A stretch of DNA of 34,668 bases, from assembly GCA_018699155.1 (NCBI GenBank), contig JABIQA010000166.1, positions 1-34,668 of the forward strand, read 5' to 3'. The DNA comes from Chromatiales bacterium (lineage in GTDB: Bacteria > Pseudomonadota > Gammaproteobacteria > Steroidobacterales > GCA-2729495). The translations under genes were made by a program, and so were the position numbers. Position 1 is the first letter of the stretch, and each line of letters opens with the position of its first letter. The notes under the pieces are model-generated. The model was given only the letters and a program-made list of their open reading frames with translations, did no database searches and was not told the DNA's origin. This document shows positions 7,515 to 16,305 of this stretch, piece by piece.

Positions 7515-9410
7515 TTAAGACCGTTGCGGCAAGCCGCGATGCTGCGCTGTCCGGAACAGGCACAGCGCGACCAGTGTCAGAACGATAAGGCCGAGCCCGC
7601 TGCCCGCCTGCCACCCTTCCGGTAAAGCAAGAAACCCGGTATTACCGGTGATGACAATAGGAATGGCGAGCAGAATACCGATAAGCGCCTCACCGGTAAT
7701 CAGGCCGGCCGCCAATAACATGCCGTTATTGCCTAATGTGCCTCTTCGGCTGACAAGCCAGTGAATGAGTCCGCCGACAAATATAGGTACGGCCAGTTCC
7801 AGCGGCAGATAAATGCCAATGGCCACCGCCAGCACCGGCGCCCGGAACGATGCTTTGCGCGCGGCCAGCCATTCATCAATGAGAATAATACTGATGCCGA
7901 TTCCGGCGCCAATAGCCACCATGGCCCAGGGCAGGTTGCCGGAAAAAACACCTTCAGCAACCGAAGCCATCAGTGCGGCTTGCGGTGCAAGCAAGGCATC
8001 GGGTTGCTCGGCCGTAGGTAAGCCGATGCCGTAGGCCTTTAGCAGCAGATTAAGAATAGGCGCCATCACCAGCATTGATGAGAGCACGCCAACACATTGC
8101 ATAAGCTGTTGTTTCCAGGGCGTTGCACCCAGCAGGTACCCGGCTTTTAGATCCTGCATATTGTCGCCGGCAATAGCCGCAGCACAACAAACTACCGCAC
8201 CAATAACAATTGCCGCTGTCGGACCAATACCATCGCTGCCCGTGAGCCATAGCAGCAGCAGCGAGGCGAGCAGGATTGTGGAAATGGTAATGCCTGAAAT
8301 GGGGTTGTGCGATGAGCCCACAATGCCGGCCATATAGCCGGCGACTGCCGAAAACAGAAACCCCGCTACAGCCATTACCAGTGTCATTGCCAACGCGATG
8401 CCCACGCTATTAACTATCTGCAGATACAGCAGAAACAACGGCACGGTAAGCACTAATGCGGCGACAATGACCAGGGCCATAGGCGCATCGTCCGCATCCG
8501 CTGCGCCTAATGTTCCTTGACCGGCCTTAAGTCCGCTGCGAATGCCATTGATGATAGAGCTGCGAACCGATATTAAGGCCCAGAGACCGCCGGTTAGCAT
8601 TGCACCAACACCGAGATAACGGATCTTGCTGGTCCAAATCTGAAACGCGACATCTACCGCGCTGGCGCCGTTGTTGAGCATGTCAGCGAGCACAGGATCG
8701 CCAGTGGCAAACCAGGTGCTGTAGATCGGAATTGCTACGTACCAGGAGAGCGCGCCGCCGATCAGAATCAGCGCAGCCACATTAATGCCGACGATATAGC
8801 CGACGCCTAAAAGTGCCGGCGATAAATTAGTGCCCGCATAAACTGCGGTGTTTTGACCTACCCAAGTGCCGCCTGCCGCGCTTGATGGCCAGAGCCTTAG
8901 TCCCGCTTCGCAGAGTTTAACCACTGCGCCAATGACGCCACCCAGCGCCAGAAATTTAAGCCCTGTGCCCGGAGTTTCGCTGGCTCTGAGCACCTCGGCA
9001 GTGGCAGTGCCTTCCGGGTAAATCAGCCCCTGATCAACGATAAATGAGCGCCGCAAGGGCACCGTGAACAGCACCCCGAGCAGTCCGCCGATACCGGCGA
9101 TCATGCACACCCACCAGTAGTCGAAGGTTTCCCAGTAGCCCAGTATGATTAGCGCAGGCAGTGTGAAGATTACGCCGGCTGCCAGCGATTCGCCGGCAGA
9201 TGCGGCAGTTTGCAAAATGTTGTTTTCCAGAATATTACTGTTGCGAAACAGCTTAAGCAGCCCCATTGAGATGACGGCGGCAGGAATTGATGCTGAAACA
9301 GTCATCCCGGCGAACAGCCCTAGGTAGGCGTTGGCCCCAGCAAGCAACATAGCCAATGCAATGCCCAGAGCAACAGCCTTGACGGTGAGTTGCGGCAAAG
9401 GCTGGTTCAT
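7515..9410 (-). CDS. OPT family transporter (oligopeptide/siderophore type)
   Basis: This is a 631-residue, very hydrophobic inner-membrane protein with roughly 14-16 predicted helices, fitting the OPT superfamily. The N-terminal region (GIALAMLLAGANAYLGL, then MTVSASIPAAVISMG and NNILQTAASAGESLAAGVIF) carries the conserved OPT signature, and the SFIVDQGLIYPEGTATAEVL stretch is also typical. The family moves peptides, metal chelates or other small solutes by proton coupling; the bacterial members are poorly characterised, so substrate is left open. It begins 15 bases after the tatC stop, which suggests translation from the tat transcript. No peptidase neighbour is present to support a peptide role. 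Confidence 0.9.
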   Translation of the reverse strand: MNQPLPQLTVKAVALGIALAMLLAGANAYLGLFAGMTVSASIPAAVISMGLLKLFRNSNILENNILQTAASAGESLAAGVIFTLPALIILGYWETFDYWWVCMIAGIGGLLGVLFTVPLRRSFIVDQGLIYPEGTATAEVLRASETPGTGLKFLALGGVIGAVVKLCEAGLRLWPSSAAGGTWVGQNTAVYAGTNLSPALLGVGYIVGINVAALILIGGALSWYVAIPIYSTWFATGDPVLADMLNNGASAVDVAFQIWTSKIRYLGVGAMLTGGLWALISVRSSIINGIRSGLKAGQGTLGAADADDAPMALVIVAALVLTVPLFLLYLQIVNSVGIALAMTLVMAVAGFLFSAVAGYMAGIVGSSHNPISGITISTILLASLLLLWLTGSDGIGPTAAIVIGAVVCCAAAIAGDNMQDLKAGYLLGATPWKQQLMQCVGVLSSMLVMAPILNLLLKAYGIGLPTAEQPDALLAPQAALMASVAEGVFSGNLPWAMVAIGAGIGISIILIDEWLAARKASFRAPVLAVAIGIYLPLELAVPIFVGGLIHWLVSRRGTLGNNGMLLAAGLITGEALIGILLAIPIVITGNTGFLALPEGWQAGSGLGLIVLTLVALCLFRTAQHRGLPQRS

Positions 9411-9425
9411 CGTTTGGCGCCGCGT

Positions 9426-10217
9426 TTAGGCGTCGTCGCTGTCATCATCGGCGGCGGCCTCGGCTTTCTTCTTCACCATAAGCTTCGCCATCAGAATGCC
9501 CACTTCATACAACAGGTATACCGGCACGGCCAGTAAGGTTTGTGAGATGACGTCGGGAGGTGTTAACAGCATACCGAAAACAAACGAACCCAGAAATACA
9601 TAGGCGCGTTTTTGGCCGAGGCTTTTGGTTGTTGTTAGTCCGGACCACACCAGCATCACCGTGGCAATCGGCACCTCAAAGGCGAGTCCAAAGGCAAAGA
9701 AAATAGCCAGGACAAAATCCAGATAACTGTTGATGTCGGTCATTACTGCAACGCCTTCTGGGGCGGCAGCAGTAAAGAAGGCAAACATCAGCGGAAACAC
9801 CACACTGTAGGCAAACAACACGCCCATATAAAACAGCAAAATGCTTGATGCGACCAATGGTATCGCAAAGCGCTTTTCCTGCTTGTAAAGACCAGGGGCA
9901 ACAAATGCCCAGACCTGATAGATCACTACGGGCATGGCAATGAACAACGCAACCCACATGCAGGTTTTGAACGGCACCAGAAACGGAGAGGCCACCTGAG
10001 TGGCAATCATCTGCATCTGGGTTCCGCCAGCGCCGTTTAGGTCCGCCATTTGCGACATCAGCGGGTCGGCAACAATCTTAAAAACCTTGTCGGAGAACGG
10101 CGCCAGACAGGCAAAGATAGCCAGCACTGCAATTGCTGCCCGAATTAAGCGAGTACGCAGTTCAACGAGATGAGAGACAAGGGTGCCTTCTTCGAGCATT
10201 TCCCCGACTTTATTCAT
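9426..10217 (-). CDS. tatC: Sec-independent protein translocase TatC
   Basis: TatC is the six-helix core of the twin-arginine translocase, which exports folded, often cofactor-containing proteins. The 263-residue product has the N-terminal LVSHLVELRTRLIRA motif that helps form the signal-peptide binding site, the TRAP-like periplasmic loop regions between helices, and the C-terminal LLTPPDVISQTLLAVPVYLLYEVGI block. The tail is acidic (AAADDDSDDA). ATG 10217 overlaps the tatB stop by four bases, indicating translational coupling. The OPT transporter gene follows 15 bases downstream. Confidence 0.97.
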   Translation of the reverse strand: MNKVGEMLEEGTLVSHLVELRTRLIRAAIAVLAIFACLAPFSDKVFKIVADPLMSQMADLNGAGGTQMQMIATQVASPFLVPFKTCMWVALFIAMPVVIYQVWAFVAPGLYKQEKRFAIPLVASSILLFYMGVLFAYSVVFPLMFAFFTAAAPEGVAVMTDINSYLDFVLAIFFAFGLAFEVPIATVMLVWSGLTTTKSLGQKRAYVFLGSFVFGMLLTPPDVISQTLLAVPVYLLYEVGILMAKLMVKKKAEAAADDDSDDA

Positions 10218-10609
10218 GACCCGCCCTGGTCGTCAGCTTTTGTTGAGGGTTCTTTGTCGAGCTCGTGCTTTGGATCTTCCGCCGGATCATATTCGCGGTG
10301 GCCGACTTCTTCCGGAATATCGTCTGCTGCCGCCTCTTCTTCACTGGAGTAGCCGGGGCGCAAACCCGCAGAAGTTTGCCAGGCCGGCTTTACTTCCTCA
10401 GGTTCTTTCGATGTGCTGGAAGGCGGATTGATCACGTCTTCAAGATTTATTTCGGCTTGCATTTGGGCTGATAGATTACGGGCCATGCGGCGAGCCTGCC
10501 CGGCCCAATTGCCTACCTGGCTGGCCACTTTAGGCAATTTCTCAGGGCCAAGGACCACAAGCCCAAGGCCGAATAAAATGGCCAGTTCCCAAAAACCGAT
10601 GTCGAACAT
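10214..10609 (-). CDS. tatB: Sec-independent protein translocase TatB
   Basis: The 131-residue product has one N-terminal membrane helix (MFDIGFWELAILFGLGLVVL) with the conserved glutamate at residue 8, the hinge GPEKLP, an amphipathic helix, and a long low-complexity, Pro/Glu-rich cytoplasmic tail. TatB joins TatC to receive twin-arginine signal peptides. It lies 31 bases after tatA and overlaps tatC by four bases. Confidence 0.95.
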   Translation of the reverse strand: MFDIGFWELAILFGLGLVVLGPEKLPKVASQVGNWAGQARRMARNLSAQMQAEINLEDVINPPSSTSKEPEEVKPAWQTSAGLRPGYSSEEEAAADDIPEEVGHREYDPAEDPKHELDKEPSTKADDQGGS

Positions 10610-10640
10610 GTGTGCTTAGGTCGCGTTACCGTGAACAGGC

Positions 10641-10880
10641 TTAAGAAGCCTTATCACCGGCCTTTTCTTCGCTGTTCGCTTCAGAAAACTGTGCGTCCGG
10701 CTGGTCTTTAATCTGTTTGGAGTCTTCACCTTTGTCTGCGTCATCCATAGCACCACGAAAGCTCTTTACTGCACCGCCAAGATCTTTACCCAAACTGCCC
10801 AGACGCTTGGTGCCAAAAATGAGCACGACAATGACCAACACAATCAGTAACTGCCAAATGCTAATTCCGCCGAGTCCCAT
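10641..10880 (-). CDS. tatA: Sec-independent protein translocase TatA
   Basis: This 79-residue protein has a single N-terminal helix ([18 protein letters not shown]), the [20 protein letters not shown] amphipathic segment typical of TatA, and a charged tail. Many copies assemble around TatBC to let folded substrates cross. A GGAG ribosome-binding site precedes ATG 10880. It is the first of tatABC; dtd lies 104 bases upstream on the same strand, so a separate tat promoter in that gap is possible. Confidence 0.96.
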   Translation of the reverse strand: MGLGGISIWQLLIVLVIVVLIFGTKRLGSLGKDLGGAVKSFRGAMDDADKGEDSKQIKDQPDAQFSEANSEEKAGDKAS

Positions 10881-10984
10881 AGTCTTTCTCCATATTCGCG
10901 ACTTGTCGGTGCTGCCGTCAAACCGCGTGATTTATTCGTACACAGGCGAACAATAATACGCCATATCGAAGCTTAGGCGTTGAT

Positions 10985-11422
10985 TTATGTCTGTAACCAA
11001 AAGGTAACCGGTCCGTCATTGGTCAGGCTCACCTGCATATCAGCGCCGAAGCATCCGGTTTCAACCCTGCCCAGACGCTTGCGGCACTCTTTAACAAAGT
11101 AATTGAACATCCGCTCAGCGGTTTCCGGATCTGCGCCTTTGGAAAAGCCCGGGCGCGTGCCTTTGCGGGTATCTGCGGGCAGCGTGAACTGGGGTACCAG
11201 CAACATTCCGCCCTGAATATCAAGCAGGCTGCGATTCATTTTTCCCGCTTCATCCGGAAATACTCGATAACTCAGTAGGCGCTCAAGCAGTCGGTCGGCT
11301 TTGGCTTCGGTATCGTCACATTCGATGCCTACCAGCACCATTAGCCCGGTATCGATCGCGCCGATAGTTGTGTCGCGCACCACCACCTGCGCCTGACTTA
11401 CCCGTTGCAGCAATCCAATCAT
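10985..11422 (-). CDS. dtd: D-aminoacyl-tRNA deacylase
   Basis: DTD removes D-amino acids (and glycine from tRNA-Ala) wrongly attached to tRNA. The 145-residue product is full length. It carries both active-site signatures: the [20 protein letters not shown] stretch and the C-terminal [21 protein letters not shown] with the conserved Gly-Pro. The start [15 protein letters not shown] is typical of the family. Downstream on the same strand lie tatABC; upstream is a 145-base gap divergent from the TRAP binding protein gene. Confidence 0.96.
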   Translation of the reverse strand: MIGLLQRVSQAQVVVRDTTIGAIDTGLMVLVGIECDDTEAKADRLLERLLSYRVFPDEAGKMNRSLLDIQGGMLLVPQFTLPADTRKGTRPGFSKGADPETAERMFNYFVKECRKRLGRVETGCFGADMQVSLTNDGPVTFWLQT

Positions 11423-11520
11423 TCAGCGAGTTTGCCTGAGTCGGCGCGTCATGCAAGCGCGGCGCATTATGTCGCAGGGTTTTTTGTGCGCATCTTAATG
11501 CACTACTATGGGAGCCATAC

Positions 11521-11541
11521 TTGTCCGGAGCTATTGTCCGG
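11521..11541 (+). repeat. Tandem TTGTCCGG direct repeat upstream of the TRAP/Opp operon
   Basis: The eight bases TTGTCCGG occur at 11521-11528 and again at 11534-11541, 13 bases apart, 27 bases before the dctP start codon. This could be a regulator site or chance; the gap offers no convincing promoter to anchor it. Confidence 0.3.
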
Positions 11542-11567
11542 CGGCTTACAAATAGAAGAAACGCTTT

Positions 11568-12665
11568 ATGAAACGCAGAGATTTGATAATGGGCGCTGGG
11601 GCGCTCGGCGTAACCGCCTGTGCTCAAAGTGATAACGATAGTGCTCAGGTGTGTGCTGATAGCCAGACTTACAACTGGAAGATGGTGACCACCTGGCCAC
11701 CGAATTTTCCGGGGCTGGGCACGCATGCACAGAAGCTCGCAGATTATATTCAGACCGCCTCGAATGGCCGGATAAAAATCCGCCTGTTTGCGGGTGGTGA
11801 GTTGGTGCCCCCGTTTGAAGTATTCGGTGCGGTATCGCAGGGCATGGCTGAAATGGGTCATGGCGCGGCGTATTACTGGAAGGGCAAGTCCGAAGCCGCG
11901 CAGTTTTTTACTGCGCTGCCGTTTGGCCTAAGTGCCCCGGAACTGAATGGCTGGTTTTACTACGGCGGCGGGCTGGAGTTGTACCGCGAGTTGTATGCCC
12001 CGTTTAATCTGGTGCCCTTTCCTGCGGGCAATACCGGGGTTCAGATGGGTGGCTGGTTTAATAAGGAAATCAATAGCTTGGAAGACCTTGAGGGCCTAAA
12101 AATGCGCATCCCGGGCTTGGGCGGTGAGGTGCTGGCCCGTGCCGGAGGTACGCCGGTGGCGACGCCTGGTTCTGAGATATTTACCGCCCTGCAAACAGGC
12201 GCTATTGATGCGAGTGAGTGGGTGGGGCCATACAACGATATGGCACTCGGCCTGCATCAGGCCGCGCGTTATTACTATTACCCCGGATGGCAAGAGCCCG
12301 GCCCTGCGCTGGAGGCAATTTTTAATAAAGATGCGTTTGATTCTTTGCCACCGGATTTGCAGAAGATTGTTGAGCTGGCTTGCAGCGCAGTGAATGATCA
12401 GATGTTTGCTGAGTACGTGGCGCGTAATGGGCAGTCTTTGGAGCAATTGCTGGAGCTTGAGGCGGAAGGCGAGATCGAAATTCGCAAGTTCCCTGACGAG
12501 GTGCTGATTGAATTGCGACGCATCTCGGATGAGGTTGTTCAGGATATTGTGAATCGTGATCCCGCTGCAGAAAAAATCTATGCATCGTTCGATGCTTATC
12601 GAAAGCGCACGGCGAAGTGGACTGCAATTTCCGAGCAGGCCATGCTGAATGTGCGGAACCTGTAA
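11568..12665 (+). CDS. dctP: TRAP transporter solute-binding protein DctP, TakP-like, probable Tat-exported lipoprotein
   Basis: The 365-residue product is the periplasmic receptor of a tripartite ATP-independent transporter. The N-terminus MKRRDLIMGAGALGVTAC combines a twin-arginine start with a lipobox (V-T-A-Cys18), so export by Tat and lipid attachment are likely. The mature part matches the alpha-keto/carboxylic acid (TakP-like) subgroup: GVQMGGWF with Gln159, KMRIPGLGGEV with Arg180, and DASEWVGPYND with Glu217 and Trp218, positions that bind the carboxylate and a Na+ in that subgroup. The membrane subunits dctQ and dctM lie more than 7 kb away on the other strand. The next gene, a peptide-binding lipoprotein, starts five bases after the stop. 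Confidence 0.92.
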   Translation: MKRRDLIMGAGALGVTACAQSDNDSAQVCADSQTYNWKMVTTWPPNFPGLGTHAQKLADYIQTASNGRIKIRLFAGGELVPPFEVFGAVSQGMAEMGHGAAYYWKGKSEAAQFFTALPFGLSAPELNGWFYYGGGLELYRELYAPFNLVPFPAGNTGVQMGGWFNKEINSLEDLEGLKMRIPGLGGEVLARAGGTPVATPGSEIFTALQTGAIDASEWVGPYNDMALGLHQAARYYYYPGWQEPGPALEAIFNKDAFDSLPPDLQKIVELACSAVNDQMFAEYVARNGQSLEQLLELEAEGEIEIRKFPDEVLIELRRISDEVVQDIVNRDPAAEKIYASFDAYRKRTAKWTAISEQAMLNVRNL

Positions 12666-12670
12666 TCAAG

Positions 12671-14458
12671 ATGTGGCGTCTTATTGCCATAGTAACGCTG
12701 AGCGCATTGCTGCTTGCCTGCAGCGCGTCGGATGATGCTGGCAACAACAAGGCTGATATTAAAGATCAAAAGGTCTTCCGTTATGCGATGAGCGGCTCGC
12801 CTACCAGCCTTGATCCGGTTCAGTCGGGCAACGTTTACGCAAACGTTATTGTCAGCAATGTTTTCGATACGCTCTACAACTACAAGTATCTGGCGCGTCC
12901 GCCCGAGTTGAAGCCAGGGCTGGCCGAGGCAATGCCTGAGGTGTCTGATGACGGTTTGGTTTACACCATTCCCCTTAAGCAGGGCGTGCTGTTTGCCGAT
13001 GACCCGGCATTTCCCGATGGCAAAGGCCGAGAAGTTACAGCAGAGGATTTCGTTTATTCCATTAAGCGCCACTTCGACCCGGCTGCCCGTCCGCAGGGAG
13101 CCTGGCTGTGGCAGGACCGCATTAAAGGCTTGGACGAGTGGAAGGCAGCCGGGTCAGATTATTCGGTTGACGTTGAGGGTGTGCGCGCACTTGACCGTTA
13201 CACCGTCCGTATTGAACTGACCAGACCCTACCCCCAATTGTTGTACACATTAGCAATGGGTTTTTCTGCGGTGGTTCCGGTCGAAGCGGTTGAGGCTTAT
13301 GGGCGCGAGTTTGGTATTCGTCCGGTAGGTTCTGGCGCATTCAGGCTGGAGTCATTTAATACCGCGAAGGCTGTGCTGGTGCCCAACAGCAATTATCGTG
13401 ATGAGCCTTTTAGCCTGAGTGCAGAGGGTTATGACCCGGCCACTCAGGCTTATACACGCGTTGCCGAACTCGAAGGTCTTTCCCCACCTTTCCTTGATCG
13501 ACTCGAAATCGATTTTATTCAGGAAGGGTCGGCATTGTGGAGTTCGTTCACCAAGGGTAATGAAGTGCAAATGGCATCCCTGCCTGATGAGCAGGTTAAG
13601 TTTGTGCTCGACTCTACCCGTCCAGTGATTCTTAAGCCGGAATTTGCGGCAAAGTATCAACTCGCGACTGGTCCTGAAGCCGGTTTTGTGTATAGCAATT
13701 TCAATCTCGACTTTCCCGAGATGGGCTATAACCCAGACCCGGAACGCAATGCGCGCAACAAAGCCTTGCGCTGTGCGGTGATTCGTAGCTTTGATTGGCC
13801 GGCGCGCAATGACAGTTTTTATATGGGTCTCGGCCAGGTGTTTCCGGGGGTCATACCGCCCGGAGTGCCTGAGTTTGATGAGGAAATGCCCCGCGATAGC
13901 GTGACCCGTGATGTTGTCTATGCCAAGCAACTGCTGGCCGATAACGGATGGACTGCCGATAACCTGCCTACGCTGGTGTATGGCACTGTTGCCGGGGTAA
14001 AGAGTCGACTGTTCTTTGAACAGTTCCGGGCGTTTCTGAAAGACATTGGCTACCCATCGGAAAAGGTCGTGCTGAAGCGTTACGCCACCTTCGGCGATAT
14101 TGTTCGCGCCTGGTCGCGCAGCGAGTTGCCATTTGTCAGCAAAGGCTGGGGTTTGGATTACCCGGATGCCGAAAACACCTTGCAGTTGTTTTACGGCCCG
14201 AATGCTTCGCCGGGTTCAAACGATGCGAACTATGCTAATCCCAAATACGATGCATTATTTGAGCAGGCAGCAACGATGGCACCTTCCGATGAGCGTACGG
14301 CAATTTATCGCCGGATGAACCAAATGCTGGTGGATGACTGTGTTGCAGTGACGGGTCTTACCCGTATGAGAATTACTCTGTGGCACAACAATGTCATTGC
14401 CGTGCCCGATTCATCAATTGTCGGTGGCGGTTTTCTGCGTTACGTGGATGTTGATTAG
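12671..14458 (+). CDS. ABC transporter peptide-binding lipoprotein (OppA/DppA family, SBP_bac_5)
   Basis: This is a 595-residue extracytoplasmic solute-binding protein of the family 5 type. ATG 12671 is chosen because it opens a lipoprotein signal peptide (MWRLIAIVTLSALLLAC, with the cysteine at residue 17) followed by a Ser/Asp/Asn linker. The mature protein starts with the family hallmark FRYAMSGSPTSLDPVQSGN and has the TAEDFVYSIKRHFDP domain II segment and PVGSGAFRLESF. The family binds peptides, nickel or other solutes; the downstream permeases and ATPases favour a peptide-like ligand. It begins only five bases after dctP and ends three bases before the first permease gene, so all six genes should share a transcript. 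Confidence 0.93.
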   Translation: MWRLIAIVTLSALLLACSASDDAGNNKADIKDQKVFRYAMSGSPTSLDPVQSGNVYANVIVSNVFDTLYNYKYLARPPELKPGLAEAMPEVSDDGLVYTIPLKQGVLFADDPAFPDGKGREVTAEDFVYSIKRHFDPAARPQGAWLWQDRIKGLDEWKAAGSDYSVDVEGVRALDRYTVRIELTRPYPQLLYTLAMGFSAVVPVEAVEAYGREFGIRPVGSGAFRLESFNTAKAVLVPNSNYRDEPFSLSAEGYDPATQAYTRVAELEGLSPPFLDRLEIDFIQEGSALWSSFTKGNEVQMASLPDEQVKFVLDSTRPVILKPEFAAKYQLATGPEAGFVYSNFNLDFPEMGYNPDPERNARNKALRCAVIRSFDWPARNDSFYMGLGQVFPGVIPPGVPEFDEEMPRDSVTRDVVYAKQLLADNGWTADNLPTLVYGTVAGVKSRLFFEQFRAFLKDIGYPSEKVVLKRYATFGDIVRAWSRSELPFVSKGWGLDYPDAENTLQLFYGPNASPGSNDANYANPKYDALFEQAATMAPSDERTAIYRRMNQMLVDDCVAVTGLTRMRITLWHNNVIAVPDSSIVGGGFLRYVDVD

Positions 14459-14461
14459 TTA

Positions 14462-15415
14462 ATGGAATTGCTTCAATACATATTGCGTAAATTGATTGCG
14501 GGTATTCCGCTGATCTTTGGCGTGACCTTTCTCAGCTTTTTGCTCATGGTGTACTTTGGGCCTGATAAAACGTATGACTTGCTGGGCAAGAATCCGACAG
14601 AGCAGCAGATCGCCGAGATACGCAGTGAGCTAGGCTATGACCAGCCCTTTGTGACGCGATATTTTAGATATGTCACCGAGTTAGCGACTTTGGACTTCGG
14701 TCGTTCTGAGTCCACTGGTGAGAAAGTCAATGATCTGCTTGCACGCACGATTCCTGTGTCGCTTGCGCTGGTAACGCCGGGGTTTATTCTGGGAAACCTT
14801 CTCGGTGTGTTGCTGGCGTTATTTGCTGCGAGTAGACGCGGCAGTTGGGTGGATAAAACCATCATGGGCTGTTCGGCGGTGGGTATGAGCATCAGCTTTC
14901 TAATTGCCATTATCGCGTTTCAATTGGTGTTGTCATCGAGTTATGGATTAGGTTGGTTTCCGGTGCGTGGCTGGAATATCCACAGCCCGCTCGATTACCT
15001 GCGTTACGTGACGGTGCCGACTCTGGCAACAGTGTTTGTGGCACTGGGCTATAACACCCGCTTTTATCGTGCAGTTATTGTCGAGGAGATGTCTCGTGAT
15101 CATATTCGGACGGCAAAAGCCTTTGGAATTTCGCCGGCAAAAATTCTTTCGGTGCATGTACTGAAAAATTGCGCGATTCCAATTATCACTCGTGTCGTTT
15201 TTTCGATTCCCTTCATTGTGATTAGCGGCAGCCTATTGCTCGAAACCTACTTCGGTATTCCCGGCGTGGGCAAAGTGGCATTCGATGCCATCACTACCGG
15301 CAATCAGCCGGTGCTCAAAGCTGTGGTTGGGTGGACAGCGGTGTTGTTTGTGCTGGCACAGATGTTGACCGATATTCTGTATCGCGTGGCCGACCCGCGG
15401 GTGAGTCTTAACTGA
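14462..15415 (+). CDS. ABC peptide transporter permease (OppB/DppB type)
   Basis: The 317-residue inner-membrane permease has about six helices and the N-terminal hallmark ELLQYILRKLIAGIPLIFGV. The first periplasmic loop contains the ALxYDQPFVTRYF type sequence (LGYDQPFVTRYFRYV), and the EAA-like cytoplasmic loop (RTAKAFGISPAKILSVHVLK) that docks on the ATPases is present. The C-terminal GSLLLETYFGIPGVGKVAFDAI is also typical of DppB-like permeases. The stop codon overlaps the start of the next permease by one base. Confidence 0.93.
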   Translation: MELLQYILRKLIAGIPLIFGVTFLSFLLMVYFGPDKTYDLLGKNPTEQQIAEIRSELGYDQPFVTRYFRYVTELATLDFGRSESTGEKVNDLLARTIPVSLALVTPGFILGNLLGVLLALFAASRRGSWVDKTIMGCSAVGMSISFLIAIIAFQLVLSSSYGLGWFPVRGWNIHSPLDYLRYVTVPTLATVFVALGYNTRFYRAVIVEEMSRDHIRTAKAFGISPAKILSVHVLKNCAIPIITRVVFSIPFIVISGSLLLETYFGIPGVGKVAFDAITTGNQPVLKAVVGWTAVLFVLAQMLTDILYRVADPRVSLN

Positions 15416-16305
15416 TGGCTGCGGTACCGGAAACCATCGTGTTTGTCGCCGCGCCACCTCGCCAGGGGCTTTGGTCCAAGGCGTTTCACAAGTTTTGTCG
15501 TGACCGCGCAGGCCTTGTCGGGCTTTGGGTCGTATTGCTTTACGCCATTGTGGCGTTGGGTGTGTGGTTGGGATTCTGGGCAGGCGATTGGGCCGATGTT
15601 ACCGGCCCGAAATGGGGTCCGGTGTCTGCCCAGCACTGGTTCGGTACCAACCTGATTGGTCAGGATATTTTTGCCCGTGCGCTCTACAGCACGCGAACCG
15701 CTTTTGAATTGGGGTTGGTGGTTGCAGTGCTGTCGACATTTGTCGGCGCCGTGTTCGGTGCATTTGCCGGGTTTTTCAGCGGGGGTTGGATCGATGAGCT
15801 GGTGCTCTGGTTTATGGGCGTGATTGATTCGATACCGTTTTATTTGTTGGTGGCAGCGATAGCCTTTTCACTGGGAGACAGTCCCTACGCGATGTATATC
15901 GCAATGATTGCGACCTTCTGGGTCGGCACCAGTCGGTTGGTGCGCGGTGAAGTTATCAAGCTGAAAGAATTTGAGTTTGTTGAGGCGGCACATGCGATTG
16001 GCTTGAGTGAGTTGGCTATTATTTTCCGACATATTCTACCCAATACTTTTCATATTCTATTGGTGCAAGCCACCATTACTTTTGTTGCTGCAATTAAGTC
16101 CGAAGTTATTCTGAGCTTTCTTGGTATCGGTATTCAGGATGGCATGAGCTGGGGATTGATGATTGCGGAAAGCACGATTGAAGTGCTTGCCGGTTTCTTT
16201 AACAACTTTATTGCGGCATCTCTATTGATGTTCGGCCTGGTGATGGCTTTCAACATGTTCTCCGACGCTTTACAGGACGCATTGGATCCGAGGTCAGTCC
16301 GTTGA
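15415..16305 (+). CDS. ABC peptide transporter permease (OppC/DppC type)
   Basis: The 296-residue product has the OppC N-terminal cytoplasmic segment, a first helix (about residues 35-57), a periplasmic loop containing HWFGTNLIGQDIFARALYST, five further helices and the EAA loop VEAAHAIGLSELAIIFRHILP for ATPase contact. The block SEVILSFLGIGIQDGMSWG and the end DALQDALDPRS are diagnostic of the family. The start overlaps the stop of the preceding permease, and the stop overlaps the next gene, a fully coupled arrangement. Confidence 0.94.
   Translation: MAAVPETIVFVAAPPRQGLWSKAFHKFCRDRAGLVGLWVVLLYAIVALGVWLGFWAGDWADVTGPKWGPVSAQHWFGTNLIGQDIFARALYSTRTAFELGLVVAVLSTFVGAVFGAFAGFFSGGWIDELVLWFMGVIDSIPFYLLVAAIAFSLGDSPYAMYIAMIATFWVGTSRLVRGEVIKLKEFEFVEAAHAIGLSELAIIFRHILPNTFHILLVQATITFVAAIKSEVILSFLGIGIQDGMSWGLMIAESTIEVLAGFFNNFIAASLLMFGLVMAFNMFSDALQDALDPRSVR

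Noticed and set aside
11316-11861. 181-codon minus-strand open frame over the dtd/dctP junction
   Set aside because: Overlaps two well supported genes, has shadow-like composition rich in His, Arg and Ser, and shows no domain.
13352-13930. 192-codon minus-strand open frame inside the peptide-binding protein gene
   Set aside because: Antisense shadow of a strongly supported coding region, without recognisable motifs.
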